Assembly (NCBI RefSeq): GCF_020023385.1
Contig: NZ_JAIQCL010000004.1
Location: forward strand, 124,001-188,000
Direction of reading: 5' to 3'
From: Planococcus circulans
Lineage (GTDB): Bacteria; Bacillota; Bacilli; Bacillales_A; Planococcaceae
Length of the DNA stretch: 64,000 nt
Each line of letters opens with the position of its first letter. The first letter of the stretch is position 1. This document shows, one piece after another, positions 44,516 through 52,201 of this stretch. The position numbers and the translations under genes were made by a program. The notes beneath the pieces were generated by a model. The model did not search any database, was not told the DNA's origin, and was given only the letters and a program-made list of their open reading frames with translations.

Positions 44516-44776
44516 ATGAAGGGATTCCTTTCACTTTTAGGCATCACTTTAATTGTTGGAGCATTCGGATTGATCCTCTTATCTTTTTACGGCAATCCTT
44601 TGGAAAAAGCGATCAGCCAGGAAAGACTGTACGCATATATTGAAACACGCCAGAACGACCTCCCGGAAATACCGGAACAAAACCAGGTGACGGCAGAGAT
44701 TCCGGCACAGGCTGCTTTTACGACTACAGCATTTACCGCCATGGATAACAGCTGTGACAGAGCAGCCTTGGAATGA
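44516..44776 (+). CDS. Small membrane-anchored protein, unknown function
   Basis: An 86-residue protein with GAAGGCGGG upstream. A hydrophobic N-terminal segment (residues 4-26) precedes LSFYGNPLEKAISQERLYAYIETR, which recalls the start of DUF3139-like proteins. The Ala- and Thr-rich C-terminal 40 residues do not resemble that family, so the gene may be a truncated or decayed copy. It ends in a terminator shared with the converging catE gene. Confidence 0.5.
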   Translation: MKGFLSLLGITLIVGAFGLILLSFYGNPLEKAISQERLYAYIETRQNDLPEIPEQNQVTAEIPAQAAFTTTAFTAMDNSCDRAALE

Positions 44777-44777
44777 C

Positions 44778-44811
44778 AAAAGCCGACTCGAATTGCGAGT
44801 CGGCTTTTTCA
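44778..44811. terminator. Bidirectional terminator before catE
   Basis: AAAAGCCGACTCG / CGAGTCGGCTTTT stem with a small loop, flanked by A and T runs. Confidence 0.85.
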
Positions 44812-44817
44812 TCCTTA

Positions 44818-45666
44818 TTAAACAAGCAGGCGGATAGCATTTCCGGATGGGTCTTTGACTTCCCAATAATTGTCCTGTTCTACAATTTCGGTTCCCATCG
44901 CTTGGAGCTTCTTGCCCAACTCTTTGCGCTTTTCTTCTTCCATAATCAATGTGTAGTAATGCAAGCCTGCTTCTTTCTCAGGCAACGCTGGAATACCGGT
45001 GCCATTCCAGACGTTCATCCCGATATGGTGATGATACTTCTGATCAGCTAAGAATAGAGCCTGACCGCCTAGACTTGATACCACTTCAAAACCAAGTGCC
45101 TCTACATAGAAATCTCTTGCCTCCACTAAATTTGAAACATGAAGATGAATATGCCCCATTACAGTAGTTTCAGGCATTCTTTTCCATGGCTCTGACGAAC
45201 TTTGGGCAGCTTCCACTAATCCTTGCGCATTAATTGGATCTACAGTCATAGAAACTTCATCATTGCTCCAGTTCCATTGTTCGGGTTCACGGTCCCGATA
45301 GATTTCGATGCCATTGCCTTCCGGATCTGACAGATACAAGGCTTCACTGACCAAATGATCTGAAGAACCCAACTGGATTCCCTGCTGATGAAGATGAACA
45401 AGAATTTTTCCTAAATCTTCTCTCGTTGGCAATAGAATCGCAAAATGATACAGCCCTGCGTAACGGCCTTGTTTTGGCGTAACTCCTTCAACCGCTTCCA
45501 GCTTGACCAGGACTTTACCGCCTGAACCCAACTCCACATAATTTTGTTCTTCTGAAATAACATCAAACCCAATTATCTCCTGATAAAATTGCTTCATTTT
45601 TTTAAGGTCCATTACTTTTAGTCCTACTTCGCCTACATAAGTGACAGGTTTCTGATGAAAATTCAT
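44818..45666 (-). CDS. Two-domain VOC dioxygenase (CatE-like, catechol 2,3-dioxygenase family)
   Basis: A 282-residue protein of two VOC domains. The start at 45666 follows AAGAGG. Metal ligands fit the pattern: YHFAILLPTRED and GNGIEIYRDR in the first domain; GHIHLHVSNLVEARDFYVEALGF is cut here to GHIHLHVSNL (His near 166), YHHHIGMNVW (His near 215) and a C-terminal glutamate region. Bacillus CatE opens catechols and is induced by quinones. Divergent transcription from a CatR-like repressor gene supports this role. Confidence 0.82.
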   Translation of the reverse strand: MNFHQKPVTYVGEVGLKVMDLKKMKQFYQEIIGFDVISEEQNYVELGSGGKVLVKLEAVEGVTPKQGRYAGLYHFAILLPTREDLGKILVHLHQQGIQLGSSDHLVSEALYLSDPEGNGIEIYRDREPEQWNWSNDEVSMTVDPINAQGLVEAAQSSSEPWKRMPETTVMGHIHLHVSNLVEARDFYVEALGFEVVSSLGGQALFLADQKYHHHIGMNVWNGTGIPALPEKEAGLHYYTLIMEEEKRKELGKKLQAMGTEIVEQDNYWEVKDPSGNAIRLLV

Positions 45667-45687
45667 TTGTATTCCTCTTTTCATTTA

Positions 45688-45702
45688 GTTACTTTATGTA
45701 AC
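45688..45702. promoter_or_regulatory. Candidate CatR/YodB-type operator
   Basis: GTTAC-TTTAT-GTAAC is a perfect 5-bp inverted repeat between the divergent catE-like and catR-like genes, 22 bases upstream of the catE start. TTAC..GTAA arms are typical of DUF24 (HxlR) operators. A second imperfect copy may lie at about 45733-45760. Confidence 0.5.
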
Positions 45703-45796
45703 CAATTATATTTATAAAACAAGACTATGTCAAGTAACTTAATTCTTTTAAAGTAGTTAGTATATATGGTATTATAATAGGAAAGGAGTGAGGAGT

Positions 45797-46117
45797 ATGG
45801 ATACTTCCGTCATTTGCCCCCGTTTTGAGACAGCTATTTCCCTTCTCAGCCAACGCTGGACTGGACTGATTATTTATCAATTATTATCGGGACCGCAACG
45901 CTTCAGCCATTTAACTGAAGTGATCGGCATCAGCGGCCGTCTATTGTCTGAACGCCTGAAAAATCTGGAGGCGCAAGGCCTTGTTACACGGACCGTCTAT
46001 CCCGAAACACCCGTCCGGATTGAATACGCATTGACCGACAAAGGCCTTTCCCTAAAACCGGTTATGGATGAAATCCAAAACTGGTCACAAGTATGGGTGG
46101 AACCAACTGAAACATGA
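45797..46117 (+). CDS. HxlR/DUF24 redox-sensing repressor (CatR/YodB-like)
   Basis: A 106-residue winged-helix regulator. ATG at 45797 follows AAGGAGTGAGG. Cys7 (in VICPRFETA) occupies the position of the sensing cysteine of YodB and CatR; no other cysteine is present, as in CatR. SQRWTGLIIYQLLSGPQRF and RLLSERLKNLEAQGLV are the DUF24 recognition region. Quinones or diamide are expected to modify Cys7 and release catE. The last codon and stop (ACA TGA) coincide with the edge of a repeat array. Confidence 0.85.
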   Translation: MDTSVICPRFETAISLLSQRWTGLIIYQLLSGPQRFSHLTEVIGISGRLLSERLKNLEAQGLVTRTVYPETPVRIEYALTDKGLSLKPVMDEIQNWSQVWVEPTET

Positions 46118-46402
46118 AATGCGTAGGCAGCCGTTTAGGCTCGACAAGCGCTGGAAGCCTTGCTGGTAATGGCGGTCTTTGCCATTGCTGGTAAGGCTGA
46201 AGCGACTCGAGAGCCTGGCTGTTGGAAGTCTGGACAACATGAAATGCGTAAGCGCCAGTTTAGCTCTGACAGGCATAAGACAGACCGGCGAAGTGGCGTT
46301 TTGTGCCGCATAGCCGGGATGGCTTATGACCCGAAGAGCTGTGCGCTGAAGCTGGACAACATGAAATGCGTAGACAGCCGTTTAGGCTCGACAAGCACTA
46401 AA
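46113..46402. repeat. Repeat array B-A-B' following catR-like gene
   Basis: Module B (about 46129-46247), module A (about 46248-46368) and a truncated B (46369-46402) follow in series, joined by the sequence ACATGAAATGCG at each boundary. They match the modules of the 41.7-kb array with many substitutions; for example GCCTTGCTGG..AATGGC pairs with GCCATT..GGTAAGGC. No gene is seen. The left boundary overlaps the catR stop codon. Confidence 0.85.
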
Positions 46403-46423
46403 GCTATTTGAATCATAATTCTC

Positions 46424-46476
46424 TAAACTAAATAAGAGCTTATCCAATTTACTGGATAAGCTCTTATTTAGTTTGC
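46424..46476. terminator. Long-stem terminator of the PAS-STAS gene
   Basis: A perfect stem of about 22 bp (AAACTAAATAAGAGCTTATC paired with GATAAGCTCTTATTTAGTTT plus CCA/TGG) overlaps the last codons of the gene. Confidence 0.75.
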
Positions 46477-47229
46477 CTGTAACTGGATGATGTGCTTCAA
46501 ACCTTCATGGGCTGAACTGAAGGTCCGTGTCTTATTGTCCAATGCAACAATGGACATGGCCAGTCTTGGACTGATGCCCACAAGAATGCATGTGGCACCG
46601 ATCAAATTCAGTGTATCCGTCATCATCTGGATTTGATAGCGGATCTGGTTTTCAAACTCTTTGATGCCGCTCAAGTCGATTAAAACGTATTCGATTTTCT
46701 TCTCGGAACATTCCAGTAGAACCGTAGCAATCAACTGATCTGTCCGGCTCCGGTCAAACTCACCAATTAGGGGCAAAGCAATCGTTTTGTCCCATATATT
46801 CAAGATGGGGATTGACAATTCCTTGATCAATTGAGCACTTCGTTTCTGTTCTTCAGCTTGCATCGTGACGTCCATCAGCATGACGATGTACCCTTCGGCT
46901 TCACTTCCATTGCCCATGATCGGGGTTATCACGATATCGGTCATCACTTGGTTACGGATTGTTATGCGCGTCCGGTGGACTCCAGTCAATTTCTGCATGA
47001 TTTGCTTCTGATGATGCGGGCGTTCATGGAATGCGTCCATACTCATTCCGATCATTTCTTCGCAGTCTGCCATGCCGTACAAAGGAGCAACTTCACTCAT
47101 TAATCGGCAAGCTTCGGTGTTCATCCATCTGATGGTATAAGAACTATCTGCGATGATGATGGTTTCCCCGATAACATCCAGGGCATTGAGTAAGAATATA
47201 TTTTCCGGGATCTTTCCTATGGCTGGCAT
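46468..47229 (-). CDS. PAS-STAS regulatory protein (RsbR-like)
   Basis: A 253-residue protein with an N-terminal PAS domain (residues about 10-130; IIIADSSYTIRWMNTEACRL) and a C-terminal STAS domain (about 138-250). In RsbR proteins the STAS domain carries threonines phosphorylated by RsbT; here the first site reads LIDLSGI (Ser) and the second region VGISPRLAMSIV (Ser), so both positions have serine. It may feed signals into the stressosome or an anti-sigma pathway. No other rsb gene is nearby. It stands alone. Confidence 0.72.
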   Translation of the reverse strand: MPAIGKIPENIFLLNALDVIGETIIIADSSYTIRWMNTEACRLMSEVAPLYGMADCEEMIGMSMDAFHERPHHQKQIMQKLTGVHRTRITIRNQVMTDIVITPIMGNGSEAEGYIVMLMDVTMQAEEQKRSAQLIKELSIPILNIWDKTIALPLIGEFDRSRTDQLIATVLLECSEKKIEYVLIDLSGIKEFENQIRYQIQMMTDTLNLIGATCILVGISPRLAMSIVALDNKTRTFSSAHEGLKHIIQLQAN

Positions 47230-47317
47230 GTGTTTCCACCTTATCCTCTGATTTTTACTGACTCGTGTTCATACATTATGCCACAGCCGTACCAGGATTA
47301 CTGTTCTTTCAAAAAAA

Positions 47318-48949
47318 TTATTTCATAACAGCGATGCCTTTTTCCCGTGCAATAGAATAGTTTCCATTAAAGCGTTCGATGGTTTCATTTTTCACCCAAT
47401 AAGTGATGGGAAACAGTTTGTCGAGAAAGTACCGATCATGGGAAACGGCGATAATGGTACCTGGAAATTCACTTAAAGCCTCTTCCATCACTTCTTTCGC
47501 TTCCAAGTCGAGATGGTTGGTGGGCTCATCCAGAATCAGCAGATTGTGGTTTTGGTGCATCAACTGAGCTAGCCGAAGCCTCATCCGTTCACCCCCGCTG
47601 AGCTGCCGAACCGGCTGGAAAACCATATTGCCGAAAAACAGGAATTTCGCCAGCATCGGTCGCGCATCATATTCAGAAACAGCAACGGCATCACGAAACT
47701 CCTCGAGAATAGTTCTGCCGCTGTCCATCTCTAATGTATGCTGGGATAGATAACCGATCGATAAACCACTGCCCATTTTCACTCCGCCTTCATCTGCCTC
47801 TATTTTTCCCATCATCATATTGAGCAGCGTTGTTTTCCCTGCGCCATTCGACCCTACAATCGCAACTCGTTCTCCGTAACGGATATGCATCGAGGCATCA
47901 TGGAACAAAATTCGATCCCCGAATCCTTTCCAGACGCTGTCCAGGACAATGACGTCTTTTCCGCTGCGCCCATCTATTTTAAAATCCAGCGCCATCTGCT
48001 TTTTGGATAACATTGGACGGTCGAGAAGTTCGATCCGGTTTAGGGCTTTTTCTATACTTTTCGCCTGCCGATGCATTCCTGCGTTCGGTGGATTGGCCCG
48101 GTTGGCCCATTCCTTCAACCTTTTAATGGTTTCTTTCATCTTTTGAATTTTCTTCTGCTGGTCCTGGTACTGCTGGAACTCGATCAGCAGGCGAGCTTCC
48201 CGTTCTTTGACATAGCTTGAGTAGTTGCCGGTGTATTGAATCAAGTCTCCTTGGTCCAGTTCCCAAATATGCGTCACGGTTTCGTCCAGAAAATAACGAT
48301 CGTGGGAAACAAGGACAATCGTTCCTTTGTAATGGCTGATGAATGAACTTAACCATTCAATCGCTTCCAGATCCAGGTGATTTGTCGGTTCATCCAACAG
48401 CAGCAAATCGGGCTTCTGCAAAAGTAATTTCGCCAAGCCCACCTTTGTTTTTTCACCCCCGCTTAAATGTCCCCATTGTTCAAATTTGAGTTGCTTGATC
48501 TTCAACCCATTCAGTACTTGATCGATTTTTACATCTATATCATAGCCGCCGCGCTGAATAAAATCATCCTGTACCATGCCATAGCGCAGCAGCAGACGTT
48601 CCATCTCTTCAGGAGAAGTATTTTCCATTTGCCGCTCCATCCTTGTCAACTCATCTTGCAACAGAGTCAATTCCGAAAATACAGCAATCATCAGCTGCTC
48701 TACAGTCTGCTCTTCCTGTTCAACAGGCGACTGCTCCAGCAACCCAATGGTACAGCCTTTTTTCCAGGTCACGAGCCCTTCAGTCGGCTGTAAAGTTCCA
48801 GCCAGTACATTCAATAGAGTGGTTTTCCCTTCTCCATTTCTTCCAACAAGACCGATTCGCTGGTCTTGCATCACTTCCCCTTTGAGTTGGTTGAATAGTT
48901 TTTGTGTCGCAAAATGACACATGATTTGTTGAAATTGGCTAATGATCAC
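47318..48949 (-). CDS. ABC-F family ATPase, probable ribosome-protection protein
   Basis: A 543-residue protein with two ABC domains and no membrane part. GTG at 48949 follows GAGGAAGAGAG. Domain 1 has GRNGEGKTT, LSGGEKTK and LLLDEPTNHLD; domain 2 has GSNGAGKTT, LSGGERMR and LILDEPTNHLD. The inter-domain linker (about residues 225-310) is long and basic, with NRANPPNAGMHRQAKS, as in antibiotic-resistance ABC-F proteins that displace drugs from the 50S exit tunnel. The 45-codon leader peptide gene and terminator upstream are typical of drug-inducible members. Housekeeping ABC-F remains possible. Confidence 0.82.
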   Translation of the reverse strand: MIISQFQQIMCHFATQKLFNQLKGEVMQDQRIGLVGRNGEGKTTLLNVLAGTLQPTEGLVTWKKGCTIGLLEQSPVEQEEQTVEQLMIAVFSELTLLQDELTRMERQMENTSPEEMERLLLRYGMVQDDFIQRGGYDIDVKIDQVLNGLKIKQLKFEQWGHLSGGEKTKVGLAKLLLQKPDLLLLDEPTNHLDLEAIEWLSSFISHYKGTIVLVSHDRYFLDETVTHIWELDQGDLIQYTGNYSSYVKEREARLLIEFQQYQDQQKKIQKMKETIKRLKEWANRANPPNAGMHRQAKSIEKALNRIELLDRPMLSKKQMALDFKIDGRSGKDVIVLDSVWKGFGDRILFHDASMHIRYGERVAIVGSNGAGKTTLLNMMMGKIEADEGGVKMGSGLSIGYLSQHTLEMDSGRTILEEFRDAVAVSEYDARPMLAKFLFFGNMVFQPVRQLSGGERMRLRLAQLMHQNHNLLILDEPTNHLDLEAKEVMEEALSEFPGTIIAVSHDRYFLDKLFPITYWVKNETIERFNGNYSIAREKGIAVMK

Positions 48950-48987
48950 GACTCTCTTCCTCTCTGATGAAGAGACGCATGCACAGC

Positions 48988-49016
48988 AAAAAAGGCACGC
49001 CAAGAGGCATGCCTTT
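48988..49016 (-). terminator. Attenuator terminator inside the ABC-F leader
   Basis: On the minus strand AAAGGCATGCC-TCTT-GGCGTGCCTTTTTT forms a stem of about 11 bp ending in T6. It lies between the leader peptide stop (49046) and the ABC-F start (48949). TGCCT at about 49030-49034 can instead pair with the AGGCA arm, giving a possible antiterminator. Confidence 0.7.
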
Positions 49017-49045
49017 GCTACAATCCGTTTGCAGGCAGATGTCTC

Positions 49046-49183
49046 TTACTGGTAATTTCCACTTGATGCAGTTAGTTGAAAAAGGACAGACTTCTCCCGT
49101 CCAGCTACTGCAGTGAAAGTAACGCCATGAAGAATGTATAGATATTCCTGACACTCTGTCATGCGCTTACCAGTTCGATTCAT
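49046..49183 (-). CDS. Leader peptide of the ABC-F gene (45 residues)
   Basis: An ATG at 49183 after the very strong site AAGGAGGTGGG opens a 45-codon frame (MNRTGKRMTECQEYLYILHG at the start, TASSGNYQ at the end). Its stop is about 30 bases before the attenuator hairpin. It has no membrane segment and no known family. Its position suggests that drug-stalled ribosomes on this frame control readthrough into the ABC-F gene. Confidence 0.65.
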   Translation of the reverse strand: MNRTGKRMTECQEYLYILHGVTFTAVAGREKSVLFQLTASSGNYQ

Positions 49184-49212
49184 CTTACCCACCTCCTTGA
49201 CCTATTTCCTAC

Positions 49213-49241
49213 ATCATACAACTCCGCAAGAATAGCGTCAA
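49213..49241 (-). promoter_or_regulatory. Promoter of the leader peptide/ABC-F unit
   Basis: On the minus strand TTGACG (49241-49236) and TATGAT (49218-49213) are separated by exactly 17 bp. Transcription would begin near 49206, just before the leader ribosome-binding site, and give a leader of about 255 nucleotides. Confidence 0.75.
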
Positions 49242-49272
49242 TATTTTGTTGGAATATTCTTTTTATATTCAC

Positions 49273-49290
49273 ACCTATTAAAAAGTAGGT
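49273..49290. promoter_or_regulatory. Small inverted repeat between two divergent genes
   Basis: ACCTATTAAAAAGTAGGT has 5-bp arms ACCTA/TAGGT. It lies about 80 bp before the 103-residue gene and could be an operator; nothing else supports that. Confidence 0.25.
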
Positions 49291-49354
49291 ATAAATCCCT
49301 TCAATTCGGGGTAACGATAAGTAACGGTATTTTAACGGAAAGGGGGATCAGAAA

Positions 49355-49666
49355 ATGTCCATGTACTCTAAATTGACTTTTGATAACGATACCCGAAAAG
49401 TAGAGAAAGCATTGAAAAAGTACGAAAACAAAAAAACCGAGGCACTGGTTCTGCTTGCGGAAATAGACATGCTTGAAAAAATGGAAGATGTCGAAGACGC
49501 AGAGCTTTGGAGAAGGCAAGCCATGAAAGAAAAACTTGTCACCGTAGAACGCCAGCGAAGAGATTTAAAAGAAATGATTGCAAATTATGTGGAAAAGTAT
49601 GGAGACCAGGACCTGCATCGCTATACAGAACTATTGCAGGAACTTGAGAACGACAAGGCGAAGTAG
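49355..49666 (+). CDS. Small coiled-coil protein, unknown function
   Basis: A 103-residue, highly charged protein with heptad patterns through most of its length (KVEKALKKYENKKTEALVLL, then MKEKLVTVERQRRDLKEMIA). AAAGGGGGATC precedes the start. No family is recognised and there is no membrane segment. It diverges from the ABC-F unit and is probably cytosolic and oligomeric. Confidence 0.65.
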   Translation: MSMYSKLTFDNDTRKVEKALKKYENKKTEALVLLAEIDMLEKMEDVEDAELWRRQAMKEKLVTVERQRRDLKEMIANYVEKYGDQDLHRYTELLQELENDKAK

Positions 49667-49668
49667 AG

Positions 49669-49699
49669 AAAAGCAGGGATCTTTGAGATCCCTGCTTAA
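49669..49699 (-). terminator. Terminator of the corA gene
   Basis: AAGCAGGGATCT / AGATCCCTGCTT with a TTG loop; the T run is on the minus strand. Confidence 0.8.
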
Positions 49700-49729
49700 G
49701 TCTGTAGATAAACCCCAACCGGTCCAGAG

Positions 49730-50665
49730 CTAATCCGAGTTGCTTCGACTAATGGATTGCAGAATATCTCCCATCCATCCTTTGCGCTTCAAATAGAGAT
49801 AGAGTATGAATGTAGACCCAATAATTATCCCCAAAGCACCGACATAGCCGAATGGCCATTTCAATTCAGGCATATTTTCGAAGTTCATCCCCCAAAGAGC
49901 GCCCCAAGCCATGATAGGAGTGAATAAAGTCGTCAAGACTGTTAAGGTTTTCATGATCTCGTTGCCTCGGTAATTGGCTACTACATTTTCGATGTCCACC
50001 ATATTATTGACTTCGTCTTCATATGAATTGACGAGCATGACACAACGGCCAATACGGACAGCTGTCCGCTGATATTCGACTTCGGCTGTCACACTTTTCC
50101 CGAAAGTCTCTTCAATTGCCATTTTAATCTCTTGGAAGCCCATAATCAGATGCTTCCATAAGAGGATTTCGTGGCGGACGTTCTCAATCTTCTCTAAGGT
50201 TTTCTTATTGTTCTTTTCTTTGATGGCCCATAGCAAATCGTGCAGGCGTTCTTCGAAACTATCTATCTTATGTAGGATGGAAGCCACCATTTCCCCAAGG
50301 ATGATCATCATTACTTCTATAGAAGAATTGGCACTTTCCATTTGACGCAGAATCTCTTTTTTCTCCAAATCCGCATCTTCTTCAAAGTCGATTGTATTGG
50401 TGACGAAGATATCGTGGGAGAGATAGAAATGAAAAACTTGGCGAGAGCCTTCCGACTTCGCGCTCTGCCTGTAAATTAACGATCCCCATAAGGATTCTTT
50501 CCCGCGCTCACTGGTATGCGTATGGAGAATATTAACTGTCGGATTCTTCGATTTATCGATCCAGCTTTTCATCCTTTCGTTTTCAGGAAGGAATTTGCGG
50601 AAATTATCGCCTTCAACATCGTCCTCTTCATGCCATTTAGCGTGCCTGAAAGCATATTGCGGCAT
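49730..50665 (-). CDS. CorA-family divalent cation transporter
   Basis: A 311-residue protein with a large cytoplasmic alpha/beta and helical domain and two C-terminal helices. The pore signature GMN is in WGALWGMNFENMPELKWPFGY (cut: WGMNFENMP near 262), followed by the second helix (GALGIIIGSTFILYLYL). The family forms pentameric Mg2+ channels; some transport Co2+ or Zn2+. AAAGGGGATAGG precedes the ATG. A 55-codon gene lies just upstream. Confidence 0.85.
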   Translation of the reverse strand: MPQYAFRHAKWHEEDDVEGDNFRKFLPENERMKSWIDKSKNPTVNILHTHTSERGKESLWGSLIYRQSAKSEGSRQVFHFYLSHDIFVTNTIDFEEDADLEKKEILRQMESANSSIEVMMIILGEMVASILHKIDSFEERLHDLLWAIKEKNNKKTLEKIENVRHEILLWKHLIMGFQEIKMAIEETFGKSVTAEVEYQRTAVRIGRCVMLVNSYEDEVNNMVDIENVVANYRGNEIMKTLTVLTTLFTPIMAWGALWGMNFENMPELKWPFGYVGALGIIIGSTFILYLYLKRKGWMGDILQSISRSNSD

Positions 50666-50725
50666 TGCCCTATCCCCTTTCGATTAATTGCTGCGATGTA
50701 AAAAGCAAGCCAGTACTTGGCTTGC

Positions 50726-50893
50726 CTACTCTTTATCCTGAGTATTGTCTCTGTATTTTTCGTTCGAGTTTTCTTCGTATTCCAAATCCCTGTTCGGCAT
50801 AGGATCCATATCTTTTTCAGGCGGCATATTGCGGCGTGGCTCGACTTCCGGAATCAGTTTTTCGCCTTCTTTATTTTCACGGTCTTCCCTCAT
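50726..50893 (-). CDS. Hypothetical 55-residue hydrophilic protein
   Basis: ATG at 50893 is preceded by AAGGAGGTG at ideal spacing. The product is charged and probably disordered (MREDRENKEGEKLIPEVEP at the start, then RRNMPPEKDMDPMP and a run of D, E, N and K). It lies 60 bp upstream of corA in the same direction. No family is recognised. The strong ribosome-binding site is the main evidence that it is real. Confidence 0.6.
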   Translation of the reverse strand: MREDRENKEGEKLIPEVEPRRNMPPEKDMDPMPNRDLEYEENSNEKYRDNTQDKE

Positions 50894-50970
50894 TCCAAGC
50901 ACCTCCTTGGACTGTTGTTATTATCGTAATTACCCGTTTTTTTTATTTTATAATCCCATGGCGGCTTTGA

Positions 50971-51384
50971 TCATTGAACTGACAGGGATTCAATCAATAA
51001 TGCATCGTCCGGATACGCAAGCTCTAATTCATCCAGTTCAGAAATCGGTTTCCAAGCCACGTCAGCAATCCACTCATCCTCATCCTGCAGCATAATTTCA
51101 CCGCCGATTACCTCCACTTTAAAATAAGTTAGCTCAAAAGATACAGCCGAATCTTCGTACTCGCCGGTTCTGGTGTTCAACTTTTCCAGAATCTGAACCG
51201 ACAATCCAGTTTCATCGAAGAACTCCCGAACGCAGCATTGTTCCACTGTTTCATCGCCCTCCATACCGCCCGCAGGCACCGTCCACTTTTTTTCTTCACC
51301 TGGAGCGCCTTGTAGCACCAGCAATACCTCATTCTTTTCATTTACACAGACGCCTGCTGCGCCTTTCCAGTTCGACATTTCCAT
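50971..51384 (-). CDS. NUDIX hydrolase
   Basis: A 137-residue protein. The NUDIX box spans about residues 40-62 (GGMEGDETVEQCC then VREFFDETGL). It matches Gx5Ex7REUxEExGU except that the first E of the EE pair is D. Such enzymes cleave nucleoside diphosphates linked to another group and need Mg2+. AGGAGAG precedes the ATG. The substrate is unknown. Confidence 0.82.
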   Translation of the reverse strand: MEMSNWKGAAGVCVNEKNEVLLVLQGAPGEEKKWTVPAGGMEGDETVEQCCVREFFDETGLSVQILEKLNTRTGEYEDSAVSFELTYFKVEVIGGEIMLQDEDEWIADVAWKPISELDELELAYPDDALLIESLSVQ

Positions 51385-51559
51385 TAAAATCTCTCCTAAA
51401 ATCTATTTTCGATGAAAGCAGCTGCTTCTGTTTTCCAGAACCATCGGACTGCCAGTTCTTTTTACGTTACCACAGATTCCAGCAATCCGGGGATGCTTCT
51501 GCAAATAATTCCGGACAAGACAAAACGGCTTGCCGAAGCAAGCCGTTTCAGTGGGGGTC

Positions 51560-52033
51560 TTACTCTGCCTTCTTCCGATGTTCCTTTTCTAAAACGATGC
51601 CATGAGTGGCTTCCGGCAGACCAAGATCTCCCGAAAATCCATTTGCCCGATAAAAGGCATCCGCTCCAGAAGAATCTGTGCGGACAACAAGCTCCCGGAA
51701 ATGATCCTGCGCATCTTCCAAAATCCGCTGGAGCAATTTGGTGCCGATTCCTTCACGGCGGGCAGTTGAAGAGATATAGAATCTCCGAAGCCTGCCGACA
51801 CCTTCTTTAGTAGAGTACGGATCCCGGTTCAAACCGCCAATTGCCACCAATTGGTTGTGATGGTCCCATACTCCATAAAGCACTTCACCTGTTTTATTGA
51901 ACGTGTTGCTGCCATCTTCATACTGATCCACGAGTCTTCTTAAAAAACGATAACCTTCTGCTTCGCTTTCTTCCAAAAGCTTTGAAACATCCACTTCTTT
52001 TAAATCATGGATTTCTTTGATTTCTACTGTCAT
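51560..52033 (-). CDS. GNAT family acetyltransferase
   Basis: A 157-residue single-domain GNAT with GAGGAGG upstream. The acetyl-CoA loop is in RRFYISSTARREGIGTKLLQ (near 85-104), and GADAFYRANGFSG (near 125) is the C-terminal motif. The acceptor is unknown. It is monocistronic, between the NUDIX gene and tatC. Confidence 0.78.
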   Translation of the reverse strand: MTVEIKEIHDLKEVDVSKLLEESEAEGYRFLRRLVDQYEDGSNTFNKTGEVLYGVWDHHNQLVAIGGLNRDPYSTKEGVGRLRRFYISSTARREGIGTKLLQRILEDAQDHFRELVVRTDSSGADAFYRANGFSGDLGLPEATHGIVLEKEHRKKAE

Positions 52034-52156
52034 GTCGTATCCTCCTCATTATGGATAATCACTTTCCACTTATGGATTTCTAGACAATCACCTGCTCTTT
52101 CAGTGTATAGCAGTTAAGAACTGATTGCCAATAAATATCAGAATTTTCTTTCAACA

Positions 52157-52201
52157 AACAAAACAGGAACGACTGCGCCTTCCTGCAGTCTTTCCTGTTT
52201 A
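52157..52201 (-). terminator. Terminator of the gdh-tat operon
   Basis: AAACAGGAACGACTGC / GCAGTCTTTCCTGTTT (few mismatches) after tatC; the right arm overlaps its stop codon. Confidence 0.75.
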
